A DNA stretch of 64,000 nt from JAGWAJ01 sp965215155 (lineage in GTDB: Bacteria; Acidobacteriota; Vicinamibacteria; Vicinamibacterales; UBA8438), in contig CBDCCY010000002.1 of the NCBI GenBank assembly GCA_965215155.1, positions 496,001-560,000 on the forward strand, read 5' to 3'. Positions 1-7,084 of the stretch are shown piece by piece; position 1 is the stretch's first letter; each line of letters opens with the position of its first letter. The position numbers and the translations under genes were made by a program. Below the pieces are notes generated by a model, which had not been told where the DNA came from, made no database searches, and saw nothing but the letters and a program-made list of their open reading frames with translations.

Positions 1-211
1 GGTTGAACGGGGTAGGCAGGTCGCTCGTCTCCGCGATCACCCAGACGCCCGCCTCGGGGCCGTCCGGGCCGGTGACCGTCCCGCCGATGTCGTCCGCTTC
101 GATGTCTATGGCGACGCTCGCCTGGCCTGCTTCCGCCAGGGGCCCCGGCGCGACGACGGCGGCGAGCGCGAAGCTCGCAGTTAGGGCAACGACCGCGCTG
201 ATGGTCCGCAT
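1..211 (-). CDS. secreted protein, carboxypeptidase-regulatory-like N-terminus (partial)
   Basis: Only the first 70 codons are present; the gene leaves the window at its left edge. A strong GGAGGAG ribosome binding site stands just upstream of the ATG at 211. The first ~25 residues (MRTISAVVALTASFALAAV) form a Sec signal peptide. The mature part contains GGTVTGPDGPEAGVWVIAE, the typical first strands of a carboxypeptidase-regulatory-like beta-sandwich, a fold very common in secreted acidobacterial proteins. The full domain content and function cannot be seen from this fragment. Confidence 0.75.
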   Translation of the reverse strand, partial: MRTISAVVALTASFALAAVVAPGPLAEAGQASVAIDIEADDIGGTVTGPDGPEAGVWVIAETSDLPTPFN

Positions 212-370
212 GCTCTCTCTCCTCCGCTCTTCGAGTCCGGCCCCCCGGGCGGCGCCCGTGAGCGTACGGGCGCTCTCCCCGCCCAAATCGTGCCCGAAAC
301 CATCGCCCGGTTCAAGACGGCGCCGCCGACGGCCCGGTCAGCGCTGACAGGGGTGCGCCGGACGGCCCGC

Positions 371-1021
371 TCACCGGGCCCGGTCGAGCTCGATCCGATG
401 GACGCGGGCCACCATCTGCATGTAGCCGCCGACGGCGGCGAACCGTTCGTCTGCGGCGGCCGCGATGTGCGTGCGGGCGTCCTCGGCGCGGCCGAGCGCC
501 TCGTTGTACAGCCCGACGTACAGGTGCGCATAGAACAGGCCGCGCTCGCCGCCCCGCTCGCCGGCGTCGAGGACCTCCTCCGGCGTCATCTCGCCGCGGA
601 ACATGCGGTAGATCTCGGTCATCGGGATCCGCGGATCCGGTCCCACCGGCAGGAGCGCGGCGAGAGCGCTCCCCGGCGACTCCTGGCGCGCGACGCACAG
701 GAAGTGCCAGGCGGCGTTCTCCACGTCGTTCGGGTTGACCGTCCGGTGCGACTCGAACTGCTCCCGGCAGTCCCGGTAGCGGCCGACGTAATAGAGGGTG
801 ATGCCCCGCTGCCAGAGCTGCGGCGCTACCTCGGGCGCAAGCTCGGCCACCCGGTCGAAGCCGGCCGCGGAGGCCTCGAGGCGGCCGCGATCGAAGTCGC
901 TGATGGCGCGGCTCAGAATCGCACGCAACCCTTGGGACGCAGCGGGAGCCGGCCCCAGGACCTCGCCGCCCAGCACCGCCGCCACGCTCACCGCCCACAC
1001 GACGCTTGGTCGCAACTTCAT
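371..1021 (-). CDS. periplasmic TPR-type repeat protein
   Basis: A 216-residue protein with a Sec signal peptide (about residues 1-30, ending near PAAS-Q). Helical repeats follow whose pattern (alternating A/G/Y/L positions, as in LWQRGITLYYVGRYRDCRE) is that of tetratricopeptide repeats. No catalytic motif is visible, so a scaffold or protein-interaction role in the periplasm is inferred. The ATG at 1021 has only a weak ribosome binding site. The gene stands between two genes it does not obviously cooperate with. It resembles lipoprotein NlpI-like TPR proteins in size, but lacks a lipobox cysteine. Confidence 0.75.
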   Translation of the reverse strand: MKLRPSVVWAVSVAAVLGGEVLGPAPAASQGLRAILSRAISDFDRGRLEASAAGFDRVAELAPEVAPQLWQRGITLYYVGRYRDCREQFESHRTVNPNDVENAAWHFLCVARQESPGSALAALLPVGPDPRIPMTEIYRMFRGEMTPEEVLDAGERGGERGLFYAHLYVGLYNEALGRAEDARTHIAAAADERFAAVGGYMQMVARVHRIELDRAR

Positions 1022-1230
1022 GGGGTCATCTTAGCGCCCCGGGGAGGCGGGCGCGGCGTCTCCGACGTTTCGCCTACGCCGCGACGCCGACCTCCGGTCG
1101 ACGTCACGGCCCGCGGACGTGCCCGGCGGACCGGACGCGAGCGTGCAGGCGCGCCGGTTTGCATCCCTTACGAAGCGTGCGAAGATTACGCGCCCGGTCG
1201 ACAGACGAAACCGGGAGGAGGGAAGACACG

Positions 1231-1884
1231 ATGCACGTGAGGAAACTGCGCATCGCCGGCGCCGCCCTGGCCCTGGCCATGGCCCTGGCCGTCTCGTATC
1301 CGGTGTCCACGCAGGATACGACGATGAGCTTCTTCATCACCAGCGCCGGCCCCGGCGACGGAGCCAACCTCGGGGGCCTCGAGGGCGCCGACGCGCACTG
1401 CTCGATGCTGGCCGAGGCGGCCATGGTGAGCGGCAAGACCTGGCGGGCCTACCTGAGCACCACCGGGCCGACCGGCGTCAACGCCCGCGACCGCATCGGC
1501 AGCGGCCCCTGGCACAACGCCAACGGCGTCGAGGTGGCGTCGAGCGTGCACAACCTGCTCGGCGACAACAACCTGACCAAGGAGACCCAGCTCACCGAGA
1601 GCGGCGACATCGTCAATGGCCGCGGCGACAGCCCCAACATGCACGACATCCTGACCGGGACGCAGCTCGACGGCACGGCCTGGGAAGGCGAGGGCGACAG
1701 CACCTGCGGCAACTGGACGAGCAACGCCTCGGACGGGAGCGCGCTCGTCGGCCACCACGACCGGACGGGCGGCGGACCCAACCCGACCCACTGGAGCACG
1801 GCCCACGGCTCGCGCGGCTGCGGGCAGGCCGACCTGCAGGCGACCGGCGGCAACGGTCTCTACTACTGTTTCGCCATCGACTGA
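1231..1884 (+). CDS. secreted lectin/endostatin-like protein
   Basis: A 217-residue protein beginning at ATG 1231, ten bases after GGGAGGAGGG. Residues 1-27 are a Sec signal peptide. The mature part reads SFFITSAGPGDGANLGGL, then a cysteine-containing segment (ADAHC), KTWRAYLST, DRIGSGPW and a C-terminal LYYCFAID. This layout is like the small collagen-XV/endostatin or C-type-lectin-like proteins found in some bacterial lipoproteins. Four cysteines (ADAHC, STCGNW, RGCGQ, YYCF) could form two disulfides. No enzyme motif is present. The binding role is inferred from fold resemblance only. A GC hairpin follows the stop. Confidence 0.7.
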   Translation: MHVRKLRIAGAALALAMALAVSYPVSTQDTTMSFFITSAGPGDGANLGGLEGADAHCSMLAEAAMVSGKTWRAYLSTTGPTGVNARDRIGSGPWHNANGVEVASSVHNLLGDNNLTKETQLTESGDIVNGRGDSPNMHDILTGTQLDGTAWEGEGDSTCGNWTSNASDGSALVGHHDRTGGGPNPTHWSTAHGSRGCGQADLQATGGNGLYYCFAID

Positions 1885-1894
1885 TCGCGCCGGT

Positions 1895-1910
1895 GCGCCC
1901 TGACGGGCGC
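1895..1910 (+). terminator. GC hairpin after the lectin-like gene
   Basis: GCGCCC-TGAC-GGGCGC lies ten bases after the stop at 1884. It has no T-run, so intrinsic termination is unproven. The same 16 bases occur directly after the stop of metG on the other strand (36041-36056), where they are again followed by related sequence. It may therefore be the head of a dispersed repeat rather than a simple terminator. Confidence 0.45.
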
Positions 1911-2037
1911 GCTGGCCGCCCGCGCCGGCACGGAGCGCTGCACGGCAGGTCGTCCGGCGCAGATTCTCAGTGACCGATGGTGCGCGATCGGCCGATCGCC
2001 GCCCGGTCGTCGGCGCCGCGAACCGCGGCCGGTAGAA

Positions 2038-2083
2038 AACGGCCGGCCCCGCACCCTGGCGGAAGGAGGCGGGGCCGGCCGTT
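2038..2083 (-). terminator. long GC-rich terminator hairpin
   Basis: A perfect 15-bp inverted repeat (AACGGCCGGCCCCGC at 2038-2052 against its complement at 2069-2083) with a 16-base loop. Read on the minus strand it follows the NHL gene stop at 2149 and is continued by TTTTC, so it most likely terminates that transcript. It lies between convergent genes and may act in both directions. Confidence 0.75.
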
Positions 2084-2148
2084 CGTTGTTGCGATGCAAC
2101 GAGCGGGCGCCCGACGTCGGCGCCCGCCGTCCCGGGCAGGGACGCAAG

Positions 2149-3240
2149 CTACTGCTGTTGCGTCGTCGTCGGTACCGGCGGTTCGAGCAGCAGTTTCTGC
2201 ACCCGCCAGTTGTTCAGGTCGGCGACGTAGAGCTCGTGCTCCGAACGGCAACTGATGCCGTGCAGCCAGTTGAACTGCCCCAGCTGGCGCCCCGACTCCC
2301 CGAGCCAGCCCAGGATCTCCCCGTCGAGCGTCATCTTGTAGATCCGCCCCGGCTCCACGTCGGAAGCGAACAGGTACTGCGTCTCGCCCCCGGAGATGCA
2401 GACCGTCCACGGCGCCGTCTCGTCCGGCGCGTTCGGATTGACGTTGCCGAGCACCGGCTGGCGCGTCTTGTCGTACGGCACGTTCAGCACGATCGACTTC
2501 AGGTAGTTGCCGTCCGAGTCGAACTTCTGGATGCGGCGGTTGCTGCGGTCGGCCACGTAGACGTTGCCCTGGCCGTCCACCTGCATGTTGTGCGGCAGCC
2601 GGAACTGGCCCGGCTCGCTTCCGAGGGTGCCCCAGGTCTTGATCCAGTTGCCGTGCTTGTCGAACTTGGCCACGCGCGAGTTGACGTAGCCGTCACTGAC
2701 GTAGATGTTGTCGTCCGGGTCCCAGCCGACGTCGGTCGGGCCGTTGAAGAACCCGTCGACGTGGCGCGCGTCCTCGGGCGCGATGTGCTCGTGCGGCTCG
2801 TAGCCCTCCGGACGCCGGCCGAGGTTCAGCGTGACGTAGCCGGCCGGATCGAACTTCGTGACGGCGTTCGTTCCCTTGTCGACGATCCAGAGGTTGTCGT
2901 AGCGGTCGAAGCGCGCGGAGTGGGAGTATCCGAGACCGTAGACCCCCTGCCCGATCTCCCGCACGAAGTGGCCCTGATCGTCGAACTCGAAGATCTGCGT
3001 GGTGGCATTGCCGTAGAGCGGGCCCGTGGTCGCCGTGCCGGGGTGGTTCAGCACGATGAGATGCCCCTTGGAGTTCTCGGCCACCGCGAGCACCTCCCCG
3101 AGGTTCATCTCGGGCGAGTACTTGAGGTAGTTCGGCACCGACACGAACGGGATCTCCGGCGCATCGCTCAGGCCCGACTGCTGGGCGAAGAGCGGCGCCA
3201 TCGTCAGGGCGACGAGGATGGCGATGCACGTGCGTCTCAC
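2149..3240 (-). CDS. secreted NHL-repeat beta-propeller protein
   Basis: A 363-residue exported protein. I chose GTG 3240 as start because GGAGG lies five bases upstream; the open frame continues further upstream only as antisense of the cytochrome gene. Residues 1-19 are a signal peptide ending in LFAQ. The rest is built of NHL-type blades with the recurring pattern DxxGNVYVADxxNxRIQKFD (for example GQGNVYVADRSNRRIQKFD and HELYVADLNNWRVQKL), giving a six-bladed propeller. Such proteins act as binding scaffolds or, with extra residues, as lyases. No catalytic residues are identifiable here. It is divergent from the octaheme cytochrome gene, with a 189-bp spacer. Confidence 0.85.
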   Translation of the reverse strand: MRRTCIAILVALTMAPLFAQQSGLSDAPEIPFVSVPNYLKYSPEMNLGEVLAVAENSKGHLIVLNHPGTATTGPLYGNATTQIFEFDDQGHFVREIGQGVYGLGYSHSARFDRYDNLWIVDKGTNAVTKFDPAGYVTLNLGRRPEGYEPHEHIAPEDARHVDGFFNGPTDVGWDPDDNIYVSDGYVNSRVAKFDKHGNWIKTWGTLGSEPGQFRLPHNMQVDGQGNVYVADRSNRRIQKFDSDGNYLKSIVLNVPYDKTRQPVLGNVNPNAPDETAPWTVCISGGETQYLFASDVEPGRIYKMTLDGEILGWLGESGRQLGQFNWLHGISCRSEHELYVADLNNWRVQKLLLEPPVPTTTQQQ

Positions 3241-3412
3241 GACGACCTCCTTGCCTGGACGTGTTCCGGTGATTGTGCGTCCGGCGCCCCCGGCCCGGAG
3301 ACGAGTCGCCGGCGTCGGCCCGGGCGCGCTGCTTCCGAAGCCGCCACAGCGTAGCAGATGCCACCGCGGGGCCGGAACCGCCGCGGCCCGCCGACCCGCC
3401 CCGCGGTGCCGA

Positions 3413-3418
3413 TATAAT
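3413..3418 (+). promoter_or_regulatory. candidate -10 box TATAAT
   Basis: A perfect TATAAT stands 11 bases before the ATG of the octaheme cytochrome gene at 3430. The AT-rich hexamer is striking in this GC-rich DNA. No convincing -35 is seen. If used, transcription would start almost at the ATG, implying a very short leader or a start codon further downstream. Confidence 0.45.
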
Positions 3419-3429
3419 CGGACGGTTCC

Positions 3430-5382
3430 ATGCCGCGCCGGTCCGCAGCACGGCGTTCCGCCCGTCCGCTGACGGCGCCCGCCGCTCTCCTCGTCGTCGC
3501 CGGGTGCGCGCTCGGCGTCAGCATCGCGGTGGCCCTCGATCCCGTGCCCATCGAATCGCGGGTCGCCGACCGCCCGATCGAGGTCGCCGACGACGGGTTC
3601 GTCTCGTCCGACACCTGCCGCTCCTGCCACCTGGCCGAGTATGCGAGCTGGCACCACTCGTTCCACCGGACGATGACCCAGGTGGCGACGCCGGAGACCG
3701 TCCGCGCCGACTTCGACGGGGTCGTGGTCGCCGAGACGGCAGGAGCGCCGATGCGCCTCGAGCGCCGCGGGGACGAGTTCTGGGCCGAGTTCGACGATCC
3801 CGGCTGGGAGGGTCCCCCGGCGGAGCGGCCGCGCATCACGCGCCGGGTGGTCATGATCACCGGCTCGCACCACCAGAACATCTACTGGTACGCGACCGGC
3901 CACGACCGGGCGCTCAACGTGCTGCCGGCGGTCTACCTGCTCGACGAGGCGCGCTGGGTGCCCCGCAGCGCGGTGGTGCTCCATCCGCCCGGCCAGGGCG
4001 TGGCGACCACGGACGGCCACTGGAACGCGATCTGCATCGCCTGCCACACGACCCGCGGCCGGACGGGGTTCGACACGCCGTTCGGGTCGGCCCCGATCGC
4101 CGCGCAGTCGGTCGACACGACCGTGGCCGAACTCGGCATCGCCTGCGAGTCGTGTCACGGGCCGGCGGCCGAGCACGTGCGGGTGAACCGGAATCCGCTC
4201 CGCCGCTACGCCCGCTACGGCGGTGACGCCGGGGACCCGACCGTCGTGCAGCCGGCACGGCTCGATCCGGCACGCAGCGCGGAGGTCTGCGGGCAGTGCC
4301 ACGGCATCTGGACGTTCCGCGACGCCGCCGACGAACGGGTCGCCAACGAGCAGGGTCTCCCCTACCGCCCCGGCGACGTCCTGCGCGAGACGCGCTTCGT
4401 GGCCCAGCCGAAGGTGAACGGCGGCTCGCCCCCCATGCGGGCGCTGCTCGCGGCGGACCCTGCGTTCGTCCGCGGCTCGTTCTGGGCCGACGGTCAGGTG
4501 CGGGTATCGGGTCGCGAGTACAACGGCCTGATCGACTCGCCCTGCTACGCGAGCGCGAGCGAGCCCGCGCGGACGATGACGTGTCTGTCCTGCCATGCCA
4601 TGCACCAGACGCCGGAAGACCCTCGTCCCCCGTCGGTCTGGGCCGACACGCACCAGGTTGCGGCCGGACGGGAGGGCGACGGCGGGTGCACGGGGTGCCA
4701 CGCACCAATCGCCACCGACATTCCCACCCACACGAGGCACGAGGCGGGGTCCGCGGGCAGCCGTTGCTACAACTGCCACATGCCGTACACCTCGTACGGG
4801 CTCCTGCGGGCGATCCGCAGCCATACCATCAGCAGCCCGTCCGTGCAGGAGAGCGTCGAGGCAGGGCGTCCGAACGCGTGCAACCTGTGCCACCTCGACC
4901 GGACGCTGGCCTGGACCGGCGACTGGCTGCGCGCCTGGTACGGGTTGCGCCCCCCGGCCCTCGAGGTCGAGGAGCGCGCGGTCGCCGCGTCCGTTCTGTG
5001 GGTCCTGCGGGGCGACGCCGGCCTGCGCGCCATCACGGCCTGGCACATGGGCTGGGAGCCGGCGCAGCAGGCGTCCGGTTCGGGCTGGATGGTCCCGTAC
5101 CTGGGCGAGCTCCTTGGCGACCGGTACGATGCGGTTCGTTACATCGCCGGCGCAGCGCTACGGAGTCTGCCCGGCTTCGAGGGCGTCGAATACGACTACG
5201 TAGCCCCGGTGGGGTCCCGGCGGGAGGCGGCGGTCGACGTGCTCCGCGCGTGGCGGTCGAGCCCGCTGGCGGAGCGGCGCGAGGCGCGCCTGCTGTTCAC
5301 CCGCGACGGCGCGCTCGACACCGCCGCGATGCGCCGCCTGTTCGATGCTCGGGACCGGCGCCCGCTCTTCCTCCGGGAGTGA
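3430..5382 (+). CDS. octaheme c-type cytochrome
   Basis: A 650-residue exported multiheme cytochrome. An N-terminal hydrophobic segment (residues ~12-35) targets it to the periplasm. Eight CxxCH heme-binding motifs are visible: CRSCH 63, CIACH 202, CESCH 239, CGQCH 287, CLSCH 385, CTGCH 420, CYNCH 446 and CNLCH 484. The spacing and the trailing heme-free domain (~500-650) resemble cytochrome c554/NrfB-like proteins with a C-terminal HEAT-like region. Electron transfer in the cell envelope is likely; the substrate is unknown. The next gene, a small membrane protein, starts six bases later and is probably cotranscribed. Heme attachment would need the Ccm system encoded at 54.7-62.1 kb. Confidence 0.88.
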   Translation: MPRRSAARRSARPLTAPAALLVVAGCALGVSIAVALDPVPIESRVADRPIEVADDGFVSSDTCRSCHLAEYASWHHSFHRTMTQVATPETVRADFDGVVVAETAGAPMRLERRGDEFWAEFDDPGWEGPPAERPRITRRVVMITGSHHQNIYWYATGHDRALNVLPAVYLLDEARWVPRSAVVLHPPGQGVATTDGHWNAICIACHTTRGRTGFDTPFGSAPIAAQSVDTTVAELGIACESCHGPAAEHVRVNRNPLRRYARYGGDAGDPTVVQPARLDPARSAEVCGQCHGIWTFRDAADERVANEQGLPYRPGDVLRETRFVAQPKVNGGSPPMRALLAADPAFVRGSFWADGQVRVSGREYNGLIDSPCYASASEPARTMTCLSCHAMHQTPEDPRPPSVWADTHQVAAGREGDGGCTGCHAPIATDIPTHTRHEAGSAGSRCYNCHMPYTSYGLLRAIRSHTISSPSVQESVEAGRPNACNLCHLDRTLAWTGDWLRAWYGLRPPALEVEERAVAASVLWVLRGDAGLRAITAWHMGWEPAQQASGSGWMVPYLGELLGDRYDAVRYIAGAALRSLPGFEGVEYDYVAPVGSRREAAVDVLRAWRSSPLAERREARLLFTRDGALDTAAMRRLFDARDRRPLFLRE

Positions 5383-5388
5383 GTAGAC

Positions 5389-5838
5389 GTGGCGCCAGCA
5401 AACTCAACGACCCACCCGCCGGCGACAGCGCCCGACTACGCCCGGCGCCACCTGCGCTTCGGCTGGTGGTCGCTGCTGGTCTTCCTGGCCCTCGGCCTCG
5501 CGCTCGAGACGCTGCACGGTTTCAAGGTCGGCTTCTATCTGGACGTCGCGAACTCGACCCGGCGCCTGATGTGGACGCTCGCCCACGCCCACGGCGCGCT
5601 GCTCGGCCTCATCCACGTCGTGTTCGGCCTGAGCCTGCGTGCGGCTCCGGACTCGGTCCCGCCACGGCTGGCGCTGCTGTCCCGCGCGCTCGTCGGCGCC
5701 GGTGTGCTGCTGCCAGGAGGCTTCTTCCTGGGCGGAGTGACGTTCTACGCAGGCGACCCCGGCGTAGGCATCGCTCTCGTGCCGGTCGGGGCCGTGCTGC
5801 TGTTGTTTGCCGTCCTGCTGGCGGCCCGCGCCAGTTGA
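5389..5838 (+). CDS. small four-helix membrane protein
   Basis: A 149-residue protein starting at GTG 5389, six bases after the octaheme cytochrome stop. It has about four hydrophobic helices: WWSLLVFLALGLALETL, AHAHGALLGLIHVVFGLSL, ALVGAGVLLPGGFFLGGV and a last one before the C-terminus. Histidines in the second helix (AHAHGALLGLIH) could bind heme or metal, but no known family motif is recognised. The tight spacing suggests it is a membrane partner of the cytochrome, for example a quinol-facing anchor. That role is inference. Confidence 0.7.
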   Translation: MAPANSTTHPPATAPDYARRHLRFGWWSLLVFLALGLALETLHGFKVGFYLDVANSTRRLMWTLAHAHGALLGLIHVVFGLSLRAAPDSVPPRLALLSRALVGAGVLLPGGFFLGGVTFYAGDPGVGIALVPVGAVLLLFAVLLAARAS

Positions 5839-5839
5839 A

Positions 5840-5855
5840 GCGCCCTCCGGGGCGC
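5840..5855 (+). terminator. GC hairpin after the cytochrome operon
   Basis: GCGCCC-TCCG-GGGCGC begins two bases after the stop at 5838. No T-run follows. It is continued by GGGAGTCGGCGC and, 45 bases on, by the element CTGCGGCGCAGACTCC (5900-5915), which recurs at several gene ends in this window. Confidence 0.4.
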
Positions 5856-5899
5856 GGCGGGAGTCGGCGCTCGCGTGCAACTCTCCTGCAGCGTGCCGC

Positions 5900-5915
5900 C
5901 TGCGGCGCAGACTCC
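5900..5915 (-). repeat. dispersed intergenic element, copy A
   Basis: On the minus strand this reads GGAGTCTGCGCCGCAG. Near-identical copies in the same orientation occur at 7068-7083, 35934-35950, 36021-36037, 42972-42990, 54462-54477 and, more diverged, at 1951-1970. All lie in gene gaps or touch stop codons. Function is unknown. Confidence 0.5.
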
Positions 5916-5938
5916 GGGCCCCACCGCCAAGGCGAGAG

Positions 5939-6961
5939 CTATTCGACGGTGATGGTGACGTCGTCCGGGACGACGAGCATGCCGTCGCTGGCCCACGCGC
6001 GCAGGGTGTAGGTGCCGGGCTCGTCGAAAGTCACCGTCGCGTCGAAGGTAGCCGACGTCCACCCGTCCCCCGCCGTGTGCGTCGCCTCGGGCGCGGACTG
6101 GGCGCTGCGGGTGACGAGGCCGTCCACCTCCTCGTCCCGCTGGACCTCGGCGAAGGCGCGCTGGTAGCCCGACGGCTCGAAGTCCGCGCCGTCCGGGCCG
6201 CGATAGACGACCCACAGCAGCCCGAGCCCGTTCCGCGGCGGGGCCGGCTTGCGGTACCAGCGGACGTTGTCGGGAGCCCTCGGTGTTCCGTCCGGCGGCG
6301 TGAGGGATGGCAGTCGGCTGCGCGGGCGCCGGGGCGGGAGCTCGGTCGGCAACTCGTCGTCGGTGATCGACGCGGTGAGCACGACCGACTCGCCTACGCG
6401 GGCCGTGGCCGCCGACGCCGACGCGGTCACCTCGGGGGCCCGGTTGGCGTAGACCTGGTCCTTCGGACGCCCGAAGCCGGTACGGTTGTTGGACGTGATG
6501 GTGTTGGCGTCGATCTCCCACTCCGGCTGCAGCCAGCCCACCGCCCGCTGCACGCTGCCGCGGCGCACCACCGTCCATACGAGGCCGTCCTCGGAAGAGC
6601 GCCCCATGTCGGCGGGGACGTGGACGGTGAACTGGTAACGCTGTGTCCGCGGGTAGAAGTGCGTCGGTTGCCCTCGGTCCTCCGGTCCCGGCGAGAAGTG
6701 GTTTTCCTCGCCGACCGGAATGTGCGGCTGCTCGCGGTAGTTGCGGTTGAGATAACCGAAGTGGAACAGGAAGCTGCCGTCCTCGTTGCGCGTCCAGCCC
6801 TCGAAGATCGGCTGGATGTCCTGCCCCGAATCGAAGCGCTGTTGCGGCTGGGTGACAATCGGCACGTCGCGCGGATTGACCTGCGCCTCGGCGGCGCCGG
6901 TGGCCCCTACCAGCAGACCCGCCGCGACGGCGGCGGCGACCCCTACCGACCTGACTCTCAT
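5939..6961 (-). CDS. secreted protein with Ig-like C-terminal domain, function unknown
   Basis: A 340-residue exported protein. The ATG at 6961 follows GGGGGAG, and residues 1-26 form a signal peptide ending in AEAQ. The middle part (DSGQDIQPIFEGWTRNEDG, then FLFHFGYLNRNYREQP) belongs to an unrecognised beta-rich family. Residues from about 175 to the end (VTASASAATARVGESVVLTAS to GTYTLRAWASDGMLVVPDDV) have the strand pattern of an immunoglobulin/PKD-like domain. No enzyme residues can be assigned. It is read in the same direction as the downstream half of the monooxygenase region but separated from it by two hairpins. Confidence 0.7.
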   Translation of the reverse strand: MRVRSVGVAAAVAAGLLVGATGAAEAQVNPRDVPIVTQPQQRFDSGQDIQPIFEGWTRNEDGSFLFHFGYLNRNYREQPHIPVGEENHFSPGPEDRGQPTHFYPRTQRYQFTVHVPADMGRSSEDGLVWTVVRRGSVQRAVGWLQPEWEIDANTITSNNRTGFGRPKDQVYANRAPEVTASASAATARVGESVVLTASITDDELPTELPPRRPRSRLPSLTPPDGTPRAPDNVRWYRKPAPPRNGLGLLWVVYRGPDGADFEPSGYQRAFAEVQRDEEVDGLVTRSAQSAPEATHTAGDGWTSATFDATVTFDEPGTYTLRAWASDGMLVVPDDVTITVE

Positions 6962-7002
6962 GGTGCTCCCCCAAACGCTCTCGTGATGTGCCCCAAACGA
7001 AA

Positions 7003-7035
7003 AGGCACTCTGCGGAAGGGCTCCACAGAGTGCCT
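7003..7035 (-). terminator. Rho-independent terminator of the monooxygenase-like gene
   Basis: A ten-base stem (AGGCACTCTG at 7003-7012 with its complement at 7026-7035) has a 13-base loop. Read on the minus strand it ends with TTTTCGTTT. It lies between the stop of the cytochrome/monooxygenase gene at 7083 and the next gene start at 6961, so termination of the upstream gene is the natural reading. Confidence 0.8.
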
Positions 7036-7051
7036 CGTGTTGCCACCCTCC

Positions 7052-7084
7052 AGGAGTACGCGCCGTTCTGCGGCGCGCACTCCT
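7052..7084 (-). terminator. hairpin overlapping the monooxygenase-like gene stop
   Basis: A 13-base inverted repeat (AGGAGTACGCGCC at 7052 against 7072-7084, one G-U pair in minus-strand RNA) with a 7-base loop starts on the TAG stop of the upstream gene. It contains a copy of the dispersed GGAGTnTGCGCCGCAG-type element and precedes the true U-tailed terminator at 7003-7035. Confidence 0.5.

Noticed and set aside
3241..5046. Upstream extension of the NHL protein frame
   Set aside because: The extension is antisense to the octaheme cytochrome gene; the GTG at 3240 with GGAGG and a signal peptide is the convincing start.
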